The position numbers were made by a program, and so were the translations under genes. Shown piece after piece: positions 23,283-29,654 of a DNA stretch of 36,990 nt. Origin of the DNA: Mycobacterium sp. shizuoka-1. Its GTDB lineage: Bacteria; Actinomycetota; Actinomycetes; Mycobacteriales; Mycobacteriaceae. The stretch lies in NCBI RefSeq assembly GCF_002723835.1, contig NZ_BEWG01000045.1, positions 1-36,990 on the forward strand, read 5' to 3'. Each line of letters begins with the position of its first letter. The first letter of the stretch is position 1. The notes beneath the pieces were generated by a model that worked only from the letters and a program-made list of their open reading frames with translations, ran no database searches and was not told the DNA's origin.

Positions 23283-23996
23283 ATGCGTCCCCTGCTGATC
23301 ACCGCAACGACCCCGCACGGCGTCGTCCTCGCACGCCCATGGGGCATCGCACTCGACGGCCTGCTCGCCTCGGTGCTGTGGCACCGGCGCAAAGCCGACG
23401 CCCGATGCGCCGGCCAGCAGCTGACCTACCACCCCGACGCTGCACCGGCCGACGTCGAGCTTCCGCTGGCACGATGTGGAACACCCGGCCAAGAAGCCGA
23501 CTGGCACTGGATGGCCACATTCTGCGACCTACACCCCCGCCAACCCGCGGAGCCCGATATCCGTTGGCGCACAATGCGCACTGACAGATCCCGCCTCCAG
23601 CACCTCGCGCCCACCATCGGATCCCAAGCCGTCTCCGACAGCGCTGGCCGATACCAGCGGCGCGTCATCCCCGTGATGGCCCATCCTGCGTCCACGCTGA
23701 CGTGGCGTGCTGTCGGCGACCCCGATGCGATCGCCGACCTGACCGCAGACCTCACCTCGATTGGCAAACACCGCGCCGTTGGCGAAGGTTTCGTCTCACG
23801 CTGGGAGATCAGCCACCTCGACGATGTCACCGAGTGGGAAGCCGGCCACCAGCACGAGCCTGGCGTCCTTGGCCGAACATGCCCACCGCGGTGCGTCAAC
23901 GACGCCACTCTGACCGGATCCTTGGGTACCGCCGCAGTCAGACCCCCATACATCCATCCGGGAAACCGAACCACCGCCTACTATCCAGCGCGGTAG
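23283..23996 (+). CDS. csf3: Csf3 (Cas5-family RAMP) of type IV-B CRISPR-Cas
   Basis: A 237-aa RAMP-like protein. It begins with P-L-L-I-T-A-T-T-P-H-G-V-V-L, an edge strand, and carries a glycine-rich segment G-K-H-R-A-V-G-E-G-F-V-S-R-W before a C-terminal domain with C-P-P-R-C-V-N and R-P-P-Y-I-H-P. Cas5-type subunits bind the 5' end of the guide and cap the Cas7 filament. It is the last gene; no cas6, dinG, cas1 or cas2 follows. Together with cysH this gene set fits type IV-B and not IV-A. Confidence 0.8.
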   Translation: MRPLLITATTPHGVVLARPWGIALDGLLASVLWHRRKADARCAGQQLTYHPDAAPADVELPLARCGTPGQEADWHWMATFCDLHPRQPAEPDIRWRTMRTDRSRLQHLAPTIGSQAVSDSAGRYQRRVIPVMAHPASTLTWRAVGDPDAIADLTADLTSIGKHRAVGEGFVSRWEISHLDDVTEWEAGHQHEPGVLGRTCPPRCVNDATLTGSLGTAAVRPPYIHPGNRTTAYYPAR

Positions 23997-24334
23997 ACAG
24001 GCAGACCGGCCCGCCACGCATCAACACACACCGCGCCGAGGTTCCGCCCCCGGCCCGGACCTCCGGGATTGCCTGGCCTGACCATGATTGGCGATCCAGC
24101 GGCGAACCTGCCGCGCTCATACCCCGGTCGCACGGTGACAACGCACGAAGGCAGATCTTGCAGAACGTGCGAGCCACGGCGCGCGCTCGTAGGTGTCGTA
24201 CCCTGCGACAACCACGAGAACCGACGCCGGCATAGTTTCCGCTGCGCCGGTAACACGTTGCGGTTGCGTCCAGCAGAGTGGTGTACGAGTCGGACCTGAT
24301 CAGCGGTACCGGCGTGTCGTAGCCGAAGGATTGA
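23997..24334. other. Gene-poor stretch after csf3 with a gene remnant
   Basis: No credible intact gene. The single recognisable element is the 56-bp repeat at 24175-24230. On the minus strand it reads R-R-R-F-S-W-L-S-Q-G-T-T, as in the 410-aa protein, and the codons just upstream (K-L-C-R-R-R against R-L-Y-R-R-R) remain weakly alike, so this is probably a scrap of a homologous gene. No CRISPR array is present here. Confidence 0.5.
24175..24230. repeat. 56-bp direct repeat, copy 2 (with 9149-9204)
   Basis: Two mismatches in 56 bp relative to 9149-9204, same orientation. The imperfect 13-bp inverted repeat with 7-nt spacer is kept. The two copies bracket about 15 kb containing most of the MoxR operon, the orphans and the type IV-B locus. 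Confidence 0.8.
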
Positions 24335-24943
24335 AGGTCATCGCGTGATTCTTCGAGAGACCGACCAAAGTCACTCGAGCACTACCTCGCCGACCTGAGC
24401 GAGTTGAGCATCGAACGCCGCCGCAGCCACATCGGCACGCTCAACGGGCTGTTCACCGCGATCCGCCAGCACCACTGGCACTCGGGCCTGGCCGCCACGG
24501 TCACCTTCTACAACGAGGACTACCCGCACCGCGCCGAGTTGCTGCCCCGGGCACTGGCCGAGCAGGTCATGACCCAGCTCGAACACCCGGCCAACCTCGA
24601 CCGGTTCGACAACCGCACCTACCGGCTGATCACCATCGTGCTCATGCGCAGCGGATTGCGGGTCACCGACGCGCTGCGGCTGCGCGCCGACTGCATCACC
24701 ACCGACGCCGAAGGCGCCCCCTACCTGCGCTACTTCAATCACAAGATGCGCCGCGACGCCCTGGTCCCCATCGACGCCGAGCTGGTCGACCAGATCAACG
24801 AACACCGCCGCCGCACCCTCGACCGCTGGCCGGGCGGGCCACTCGCCGACGCCGCCTGGGCCAAACAACGCCTGGCACAGGCAACCCAGGCCCTGCCCAC
24901 CGGCTACTGCGGCGGGCTGCCGCTGCTCGCAGGACACCGAACA
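24335..24943 (+). pseudogene. Tn554-like TnpB-type tyrosine recombinase, fragment
   Basis: The frame from a stop at 24332 reads S-L-E-H-Y-L-A-D-L-S, then N-G-L-F-T-A-I-R-Q-H-H-W, then I-V-L-M-R-S-G-L-R-V-T-D-A-L-R-L, the start of a tyrosine-recombinase catalytic domain with its first Arg, and later F-N-H-K-M-R-R-D. It ends in the Tn554-type motif P-T-G-Y-C-G-G-L-P-L. The N-terminus is missing and, after that motif, the usual Cys-rich C-terminus is absent: sequence jumps to the start of the tnpC-like gene. Inactive by deletion at both ends. Confidence 0.7.
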
Positions 24944-25367
24944 TGCGCTCTGACAACAGCATTCACCTCGTCACCGCCGCCCGCCAACGCCACGAACTCG
25001 CCCGCGCAAAAGCCCTGGCCGCCCTGCACGAGCTCGACGCACCCGCCAGCCCATCACTTTCAGCACCGTCGCCGACGCCGCAGGCGTCTCCCGTTCCTGG
25101 CTCTACGCTCAGACCGACGTCAAAGACGAGATCCGGCGCCTGCGCGCCCGCAACCAGCCCCGGCCGACCCCAACGATTCCGTCCCGGCAACAGTCCAGCG
25201 ACCAATCCCTGCGCCAGCGCCTCGACATCGCGCTACGCCGCAACCGCGAACTCACCGACGAAAACCAGCGGCTACGCCGCCAACTCGCTGTCGTTCTCGG
25301 CCAGAACCGAACCGCGACACCCCACCCCCCACCACATCGCAATCGGATAACGATCGGCCCATGCTGA
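24943..25367 (+). pseudogene. Tn554-like TnpC/DUF6262 protein, frameshifted
   Basis: From ATG 24943 the frame reads M-R-S-D-N-S-I-H-L-V-T-A-A-R-Q-R-H-E-L-A-R-A-K-A-L-style DUF6262 sequence up to L-H-E-L-D-A-P-A at about 25047. The continuation, P-I-T-F-S-T-V-A-D-A-A-G-V-S-R-S-W-L-Y, is in a different frame from 25050 and runs to TGA at 25365-25367. Loss of a single base near 25048 (GCCAGCCC in place of GCCCAGCCC) accounts for it. The downstream part has a helical region L-D-I-A-L-R-R-N-R-E-L that fits TnpC partners of Tn554-type recombinases. Confidence 0.75.
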
Positions 25368-25492
25368 ACCGCCAGCGCACCCACCCTCACGACCGTCATC
25401 GACACCGTCCACAACACGAAACACCAGCTCAGACGACCGCACCTGCACCGGACTCCAGATAACGCAAGAGCGGCTCAACAACGAAATCCGCG

Positions 25493-25618
25493 GAACTTCA
25501 CGCCACCGGATATGACCGTATGAACCCCGGCATCGAAGTCGACTCACCAGGCGGACCCACCATGGAAGTGATCGATCCGTTCTCCAACACGATTCGGTTC
25601 TGCCAGACCACCGCATAG
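25493..25618 (+). pseudogene. 3' end of a glyoxalase-like gene (duplicate of 29305-29430)
   Basis: These 42 codons match the last 42 codons of the gene at 28906-29430 nearly base for base, and the likeness continues past the stop to 25644. The predicted peptides differ at one visible position (E-V-D-S versus E-A-D-S). Upstream sequence is unrelated, so the copy was cut off by the Tn554-like element. It shows what should follow an intact copy: a full terminator hairpin and then the 41-bp repeat. Confidence 0.85.
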
Positions 25619-25622
25619 AACG

Positions 25623-25657
25623 CGGTCACCGGGTGGTCTTTGACCGCCCGGTGACCG
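25623..25657 (+). terminator. Terminator hairpin of the glyoxalase-like cassette
   Basis: The 16-nt arm 25623-25638 pairs with 25642-25657 around TTT, with a single T.G wobble. It starts 5 bp after the truncated glyoxalase stop. In the second copy (29433 onward) only the left arm survives because a transposon begins at 29457. Confidence 0.7.
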
Positions 25658-25666
25658 ATTGCCGTT

Positions 25667-25707
25667 GTCTCGTTTCTAAAGAATCGAGACCGATCACTTC
25701 CTGTCTC
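25667..25707. repeat. 41-bp cassette repeat, copy A
   Basis: Core: GTCTCGTTTCT (25667-25677), centre AA, then AGAATCGAGAC (25680-25690), which is an 11-bp inverted repeat with one mismatch; then a 17-nt tail containing CGATCA and ending GTCTC. The DinB-like gene stop codon lies on its right edge. Three further copies of identical length occur at 26745, 27574 and 28626. Confidence 0.8.
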
Positions 25708-26236
25708 AAGTGGCGGGGCCTGGTGCCTCCATCTCGGCGTGCGGGTTGCGTGGGGTGGGCCGGTCGATCTGCTCACGCAGGATGTCTCCGTGTCCGGCGT
25801 GGCGCGCGAATTCTTGAATCATGGCCAGCAGCGTCCACCGCATGCTGACGGTTCCTTCTCGCGGGTTGTCCTTGGTGTCGTCGAGGTCGAAGCCGGCCGC
25901 GATCTCACGCGACTTTTGGCTGGCGCGCTGAAACTCGGCGATGACGTCAGCGAGCGACTCGTCGTCGGTCACGGTGAAGGTGCCTTCGTCACGGCGTGAG
26001 TAACCATCGCATTCGGATTCCTCAAGTCCCGCCCAGAACCGCTGAAACCAAATCCTCTCTGCGCCAGCGGCATGCTTGATCAGTGAGATGGGCGTCGTCA
26101 GCGATGCAACAAGTCGGCGTCGGGCTTGGGCTTCGGTGAGACCACGGACGGTCTCGATGAGCGCTTCGCGGTTGTGGTCAAGCAGATTCTCGATGATCAA
26201 TCGCTCGGTACCATTACGTATTTGGTTGTCCGGCAT
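25706..26236 (-). CDS. DinB/DUF664-family protein
   Basis: A 176-aa four-helix protein of the DinB/mycothiol-dependent maleylpyruvate isomerase superfamily: L-L-D-H-N-R-E-A-L-I-E-T-V-R-G-L-T-E-A-Q-A near the N-terminus, P-I-S-L-I-K-H-A-A-G-A-E-R-I-W-F-Q-R-F in helix 2 and F-A-R-H-A-G-H-G-D-I-L-R-E-Q at the end. The His residues in helices 2 and 4 are the usual metal ligands. Such proteins often transfer or remove thiols in detoxification. ATG at 26236 has AAAGAGAG upstream; the frame is open to 26296. It diverges from the cytidine-deaminase gene by 52 bp, and both sit between repeats A and B. Confidence 0.85.
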   Translation of the reverse strand: MPDNQIRNGTERLIIENLLDHNREALIETVRGLTEAQARRRLVASLTTPISLIKHAAGAERIWFQRFWAGLEESECDGYSRRDEGTFTVTDDESLADVIAEFQRASQKSREIAAGFDLDDTKDNPREGTVSMRWTLLAMIQEFARHAGHGDILREQIDRPTPRNPHAEMEAPGPAT

Positions 26237-26288
26237 GGCATTTACTCTCTTTCTCTTTGGTTGGGGTTTGGTCACAAGGCGGTGGTAG

Positions 26289-26678
26289 ATGCACACTCAA
26301 GTAGTGAGTGGTTTTGAGCGCTTACTTGCCGCGGCGCGGGCCGTGGTCGCTCCGCGGCAGTTAACGGAGTCCGCTGTGTGCGGCACTGTCGGCGCCGCGA
26401 TAGAGACGGCTACCGGCGATGTGTTCGTGGGTGTCTGCGTGGACACCGCGTCATCGCTGGGGTTTTGCGCTGAGCATTCAGCCGCGGCCGCGATGCTTAC
26501 CGCAGGTCAAAGCGAGATCGTCCGAATGGTGGCAGTGGACCGCCACGGCGCGGTACTTGCTCCCTGCGGGCGCTGCCGGGAATTCATCATCCAGCTCGAT
26601 GAGGCCAACGTAGACACCCTCGTGATGACCGACTTAGACAGCTCGATCGCGCTGCGCGAGCTGCTGCCGTTCAGATGA
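26289..26678 (+). CDS. Cytidine deaminase-like protein (blasticidin-S-deaminase type)
   Basis: The 129-aa protein has both zinc-site motifs of the cytidine deaminase family: C60-A-E62-H and P92-C93-G-R-C96-R-E-F. Glu62 would be the proton shuttle. The family deaminates cytidine or cytosine-containing compounds; similarly short members include blasticidin-S deaminases, so either nucleoside salvage or drug inactivation is possible. ATG at 26289 follows AAGGCGG. It shares a 52-bp divergent region with the DinB-like gene and is followed after 67 bp by repeat B. Confidence 0.85.
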   Translation: MHTQVVSGFERLLAAARAVVAPRQLTESAVCGTVGAAIETATGDVFVGVCVDTASSLGFCAEHSAAAAMLTAGQSEIVRMVAVDRHGAVLAPCGRCREFIIQLDEANVDTLVMTDLDSSIALRELLPFR

Positions 26679-26744
26679 TCGTACGGTAGTCGGCCCCGCT
26701 AACTCGACTCTCAAAGCCCGTAGCTTCCGCAGGCGTTTGAGGTC

Positions 26745-26785
26745 GTCTCGTTTCTAGAGAAACGAGGTCGATCAGTTCCTGTCTC
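26745..26785. repeat. 41-bp cassette repeat, copy B
   Basis: CTCGTTTCT (26747-26755), centre AG, AGAAACGAG (26758-26766): a perfect 9-bp inverted repeat inside the same 41-bp frame as copy A, with the tail CGATCAGTTCCT and final GTCTC. It lies between the stops of two convergent genes, so on position alone it could be mistaken for a terminator; the conserved tail and the other copies argue against that. Confidence 0.8.
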
Positions 26786-26836
26786 ACCAAGAGAGATGTG
26801 CGGGCAGGGCGCTAGAAACGTTTGCGCGATACGGAT

Positions 26837-27472
26837 TTACGTGGTGGCTGATTTGCTATCGCCGTCGGCTACCTCGGGATTGAGGATGTAGAGCCCGGCA
26901 ATCGTTCGATCGTCGCGGAAGGTGATGCGAGCGACGAAATCGCCGGCCTCGAAGGCCAATGGCGTGTTGGTGACGGTGAAGTCGCCAGCGCGCACGGCCT
27001 CCGTGTCTCCGTATTTTTCGTATGCGCCGGCCATCCCCGCGAGGCAGGCCCACGCCTCGGCGAGTCCCGCTTCCGTGAGACCCGCGCGCATCGTCTCATC
27101 GAAGCGCTCAGTGATATCGGCCCACCGGGCGTGAGCGTGATCATCGATGACTGCCCGGGCTAGCTCAATGGCTTCAGGAAGCGGACTGGTATCCATGACT
27201 TCTCCGTTTCGAGGATCGATGGGCTTGCCGTATTTCTGGAAAGCGGCCTGGCGTGAAACGCCAAGCACTTGGCCGATTTCCTGCCATGTCCGGCCCGCCT
27301 CTCGTGCCTGTCGTACAGCCGCAGCCATCAATGCCTCGGCTCCGCCCCGGATTTGGTGCGCTGCACGCACCAGATCAATCGGATCGCTGTCGCTATTGAA
27401 AACCGGGGCGGCAAGGATCTGGCCGAGTTGGCGATGAAGCTGTTGGCCAGCCAGCATGAACGAACCTGACAT
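26837..27472 (-). CDS. HTH protein with C-terminal DUF3887-like domain
   Basis: The 211-aa protein has a helix-turn-helix at about 60-80 (G-R-T-W-Q-E-I-G-Q-V-L-G-V-S-R-Q-A-A-F-Q-K-Y-G) and a C-terminal region (about 100-205) with A-R-W-A-D-I-T-E-R-F-D and V-A-R-I-T-F-R-D-D-R-T-I-A-G-L-Y-I-L, like the DUF3887/SnoaL-type alpha-beta barrel. It probably senses a small molecule and regulates its own gene; two palindromes with TTGAC half-sites lie just upstream (27473-27522). ATG at 27472 has no ribosome site, so ATG at 27457 (preceded by CAGG) is possible. It is the only gene between repeats B and C. Confidence 0.75.
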   Translation of the reverse strand: MSGSFMLAGQQLHRQLGQILAAPVFNSDSDPIDLVRAAHQIRGGAEALMAAAVRQAREAGRTWQEIGQVLGVSRQAAFQKYGKPIDPRNGEVMDTSPLPEAIELARAVIDDHAHARWADITERFDETMRAGLTEAGLAEAWACLAGMAGAYEKYGDTEAVRAGDFTVTNTPLAFEAGDFVARITFRDDRTIAGLYILNPEVADGDSKSATT

Positions 27473-27522
27473 ACGTCAATACATTATTGACGTTCGTAGA
27501 TTTGTCAACTTTAGATTGACAA
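27473..27522 (-). promoter_or_regulatory. Two palindromic operators upstream of the HTH/DUF3887 gene
   Basis: ACGTCAATA (27473-27481) and TATTGACGT (27485-27493) form a perfect 9-bp palindrome. TTGTCAA (27502-27508) and TTGACAA (27516-27522) form a second one. The centres are 29 bp apart, nearly three helical turns, and share the half-site TTGAC. One half-site is TTGACA, a good -35 box. Autorepression by the adjacent HTH protein is inferred. Confidence 0.6.
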
Positions 27523-27573
27523 GAACTCTCAGCGACCACCGATCTGAACAGATGTTTGCTGGCCCAGAAGCCT

Positions 27574-27614
27574 GTCACGTTTGTAGAGATTTGAGGTCGA
27601 TCACATCCCGTCTC
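27574..27614. repeat. 41-bp cassette repeat, copy C
   Basis: Same 41-bp frame: left arm GTCACGTTTGT, centre AG, right part AGATTTGAGGT, tail CGATCACATCCC and GTCTC. The inverted symmetry is poor here, while the right arm and tail remain conserved. It lies just upstream of the proline iminopeptidase-like start (27663). Confidence 0.75.
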
Positions 27615-27662
27615 GGTTCTTCACGGCTGCGGTGCATTGGGCCGCCGGTAGCGTGGTCGGTT

Positions 27663-28646
27663 GTGTCTGAGGACCGACCGTTTCCCGAATCGCAGGTGTA
27701 TAACCATGGGCTTCTCGACGTGGGGGACTGCAACCTTGTGTACTGGGAGACCAGGGGCAACCCCAATGGTCGACCGGCGCTGGTCGTGCACGGCGGACCG
27801 GGATCGGGTAGGCCGCGTGGCGCCCACAAGGGGTTCGATCCCGAGGGATTTCAGATCGTGCTGTTTGATCAGCGCGGATGCGGTGACAGCAAGCCCCACG
27901 CCAGTAACCCGGCGACCGACATGGCGCACAACACCACCGAACACTTGCTCGCCGACATGGAAACCTTGCGTGAGCACCTTGGTATCGACCGGTGGCTGCT
28001 CTACGGAGGCTCCTGGGCGTCGACGCTGATCCTGGCCTACGCCCAACGCCACCCCGATCGGGTGATCGGAATCGTCCTGGTCGGAGTGACCATGACCCGA
28101 TCTCAGGAGATCGACTGGCTCTATGGCGGACTGCGTCTGCTCTTCCCCGTCGAATGGGAACGGTTTCGCGCGGGGGCACCCGAGCGCGACCGCGACGGGA
28201 ACCTCGTCGAGGCCTACCGGCAGCTGATGGAGAACACGAACGTCGCCGTGCGGGAGCAGGCTGCACACAACTGGTGCGCATGGGAAGACGCCGTCATTGC
28301 CCACGAAAGCTTGGGCAGTCCCGGTCAGTACGGTGCGAAACCGGACGTAGCGAAGCTGGCGTTCGTGCGAATTTGCACGCACTACTTTGCCCATCGCGCG
28401 TGGCTTGATGACGGTCAGTTACTGCGAGACGCCCACCGCCTGAAAGGAATCCCCGGAGTCTTGATCCACGGGCGTCTCGACCTGTCAGGCCCGCTGCTCA
28501 CCGCATGGGAACTCGCTCAGGCGTGGCCGGACGCCGACCTAAGGATCATCGAGGACTCCGGTCACACCGGCAGCCCTGCCATGGGAGCCGCAGTCATCGA
28601 CGCCATCGCCAGGTTTCACCCGCTGCGTTCAGTTCTAGAGAATTGA
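27663..28646 (+). CDS. Proline iminopeptidase-like alpha/beta hydrolase
   Basis: A 327-aa alpha/beta-hydrolase of the prolyl aminopeptidase (S33) type: V-H-G-G-P-G-S-G (oxyanion region), F-D-Q-R-G-C-G-D-S, nucleophile G-G-S-W-A-S, acidic residue in I-H-G-R-L-D and His in D-S-G-H. It should remove N-terminal proline or hydrolyse related amides or esters. GTG at 27663 is preferred because the conserved region begins soon after; the frame is open to 27456, which would run over repeat C. No good ribosome site is visible. The stop codon (28644-28646) lies inside repeat D. Confidence 0.88.
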   Translation: MSEDRPFPESQVYNHGLLDVGDCNLVYWETRGNPNGRPALVVHGGPGSGRPRGAHKGFDPEGFQIVLFDQRGCGDSKPHASNPATDMAHNTTEHLLADMETLREHLGIDRWLLYGGSWASTLILAYAQRHPDRVIGIVLVGVTMTRSQEIDWLYGGLRLLFPVEWERFRAGAPERDRDGNLVEAYRQLMENTNVAVREQAAHNWCAWEDAVIAHESLGSPGQYGAKPDVAKLAFVRICTHYFAHRAWLDDGQLLRDAHRLKGIPGVLIHGRLDLSGPLLTAWELAQAWPDADLRIIEDSGHTGSPAMGAAVIDAIARFHPLRSVLEN

Positions 28647-28666
28647 TGTCGATCAGATTCTGGCTC
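28626..28666. repeat. 41-bp cassette repeat, copy D
   Basis: Same 41-bp frame: left arm ending CAGTTCT, centre AG, right arm AGAATTGAT (7 of 9 positions complementary), then GT, CGATCAGATTCT and GGCTC. It overlaps the last codons and the stop of the hydrolase gene, as copy A overlaps the DinB-like stop. Confidence 0.75.
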
Positions 28667-28793
28667 GGGTCACGGTGCCCCAGTACACGCCTATGCCCTG
28701 TCATCAATCAGGGATTGAATCCGTTGCTGGCAGTCAGTAACGTCACTGTATGGGTTCGATGCGACCCGCCGCCCGCGCCAAAAAATTGGTGAG

Positions 28794-28901
28794 GTGAACG
28801 CATCCGGCTCGGTCACCACCACACTCGTCTACGAGCACACGGTGCCTGGACAATCAGCAACGCGGGCACTGATCGCACACCGGCATCGGAAACGTAGGTG
28901 A
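28794..28901 (+). CDS. Possible 35-aa small ORF before the glyoxalase-like gene
   Basis: GTG at 28794 preceded by GGTGAGG opens a 35-codon frame with a basic C-terminus (H-R-H-R-K-R-R) whose stop overlaps the ribosome site of the next gene. It could be a leader peptide coupling translation, or a relic. No family recognised. A hairpin CCCTG/CAGGG lies about 90 bp upstream. Confidence 0.3.
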   Translation: MNASGSVTTTLVYEHTVPGQSATRALIAHRHRKRR

Positions 28902-28905
28902 AGTG

Positions 28906-29430
28906 ATGGATCTGACCCTTGACGACGCCAAGCGCGCCGCACGCATACTCCGGGACCAACTACCCGCCGCCAATCTGACGCACTCCAAGGCTTTGGAAAT
29001 CGTGGCCCAGCAGCTCGGTTTCCGGGACTGGAACACCGCAGCTGCGGGGCTCCCAACCCGCCAGGGCATGAGCGCACCCGTGCCCGTCCTCCGTAGCCTC
29101 GATGAAACCCGGGCACGCGAGTTCTACATCGACTACCTGCATTTCACCATCGAATGGGAACACCGCTTCGAGTACGCGCAATCAATCCTCTACATGCGGC
29201 TGCGCCGCGACCGGTTCGTACTCGACCTCTCTGAACACCACGGCGACGGCACCCCGGGCTCGACCGTATGGGTACCAATCAGTGACGTCGCGGCGCTACA
29301 CAAAGAACTCCACGCCACCGGATATGACCGCATGAACCCCGGCATCGAAGCCGACTCACCAGGCGGACCCACCATGGAAGTCATCGACCCGTTCTCCAAC
29401 ACGATCCGGTTCTGCCAGACCACCGCATAG
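28906..29430 (+). CDS. Glyoxalase/bleomycin-resistance superfamily protein
   Basis: The 174-aa product has an N-terminal helical extension of about 50 residues (K-R-A-A-R-I-L-R, then S-K-A-L-E-I-V-A-Q-Q-L-G-F-R-D-W-N-T-A-A) seen in the 'glyoxalase superfamily protein' group, then a VOC domain: R-A-R-E-F-Y-I-D-Y-L, Y-M-R-L-R-R-D-R-F-V-L-D-L, E-V-I-D-P-F-S-N-T-I-R-F. Such proteins bind or modify small electrophiles or antibiotics. ATG at 28906 has AGGTGA 4 bp upstream. The 3' end is duplicated at 25493-25618, and the terminator after it is cut by a transposon at 29457. Confidence 0.85.
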   Translation: MDLTLDDAKRAARILRDQLPAANLTHSKALEIVAQQLGFRDWNTAAAGLPTRQGMSAPVPVLRSLDETRAREFYIDYLHFTIEWEHRFEYAQSILYMRLRRDRFVLDLSEHHGDGTPGSTVWVPISDVAALHKELHATGYDRMNPGIEADSPGGPTMEVIDPFSNTIRFCQTTA

Positions 29431-29654
29431 AACGCGGTCACCGGGTGGTCTCTGACTGTTGGCCGTCTTTCGGGATGACGACCATGGGGTAGTGGATCGT
29501 CGTTGAGGTTGCCGATCTGGAGGCCCGGATTGTTGCGGAGTTGCTGGTGTTGGTGTGCACCGTCAGGGTGAGGACGTACTGATGGGTCGCGCGGCACCCC
29601 GCTGAAGTCTTGGCGGGCTCGCAGGGTGCCGCGCTGTAGTGCACGGAGGCACTC

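Larger units (their letters stand above)
25493..29456. mobile_element. Integron-like gene-cassette array with 41-bp repeats
   Basis: Four 41-bp repeats (25667, 26745, 27574, 28626) divide the region into units: glyoxalase 3' end; DinB plus cytidine deaminase; HTH/DUF3887; hydrolase; glyoxalase. Plus-strand genes end within or up to about 70 bp before a repeat. The genes are unrelated, small and single-purpose, as in integron cassettes, and one (glyoxalase) is present twice. Classical attC core sites (GTTRRRY) were not found and no integron integrase is in the window. The recombinase, if any, is unknown. Confidence 0.5.

Noticed and set aside
562..23996. A CRISPR-associated transposon linking tniQ and the csf genes
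   Set aside because: The tns operon and the type IV-B locus are 14 kb apart, the probable transposon end (7634) and a terminator lie between them, and this TniQ is large and TnsD-like rather than the short form used by CRISPR-guided transposons.
18848..24334. A CRISPR array belonging to the type IV-B system
   Set aside because: No series of regularly spaced 25-40 bp repeats is present near the csf genes or elsewhere. The repeats at 25667-28666 are about 0.8-1.1 kb apart and have genes between them.
26745..26785. Repeat B as a simple bidirectional terminator
   Set aside because: It sits between convergent stops and is palindromic, but the 17-nt tail outside the stem is conserved in copies that are not between convergent genes, such as C.
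25667..28666. Classical integron attC sites
   Set aside because: The repeats lack the GTTRRRY and RYYYAAC core sites and the usual length of imperfect stem, and no IntI-type integrase is visible; the likeness is in arrangement only.
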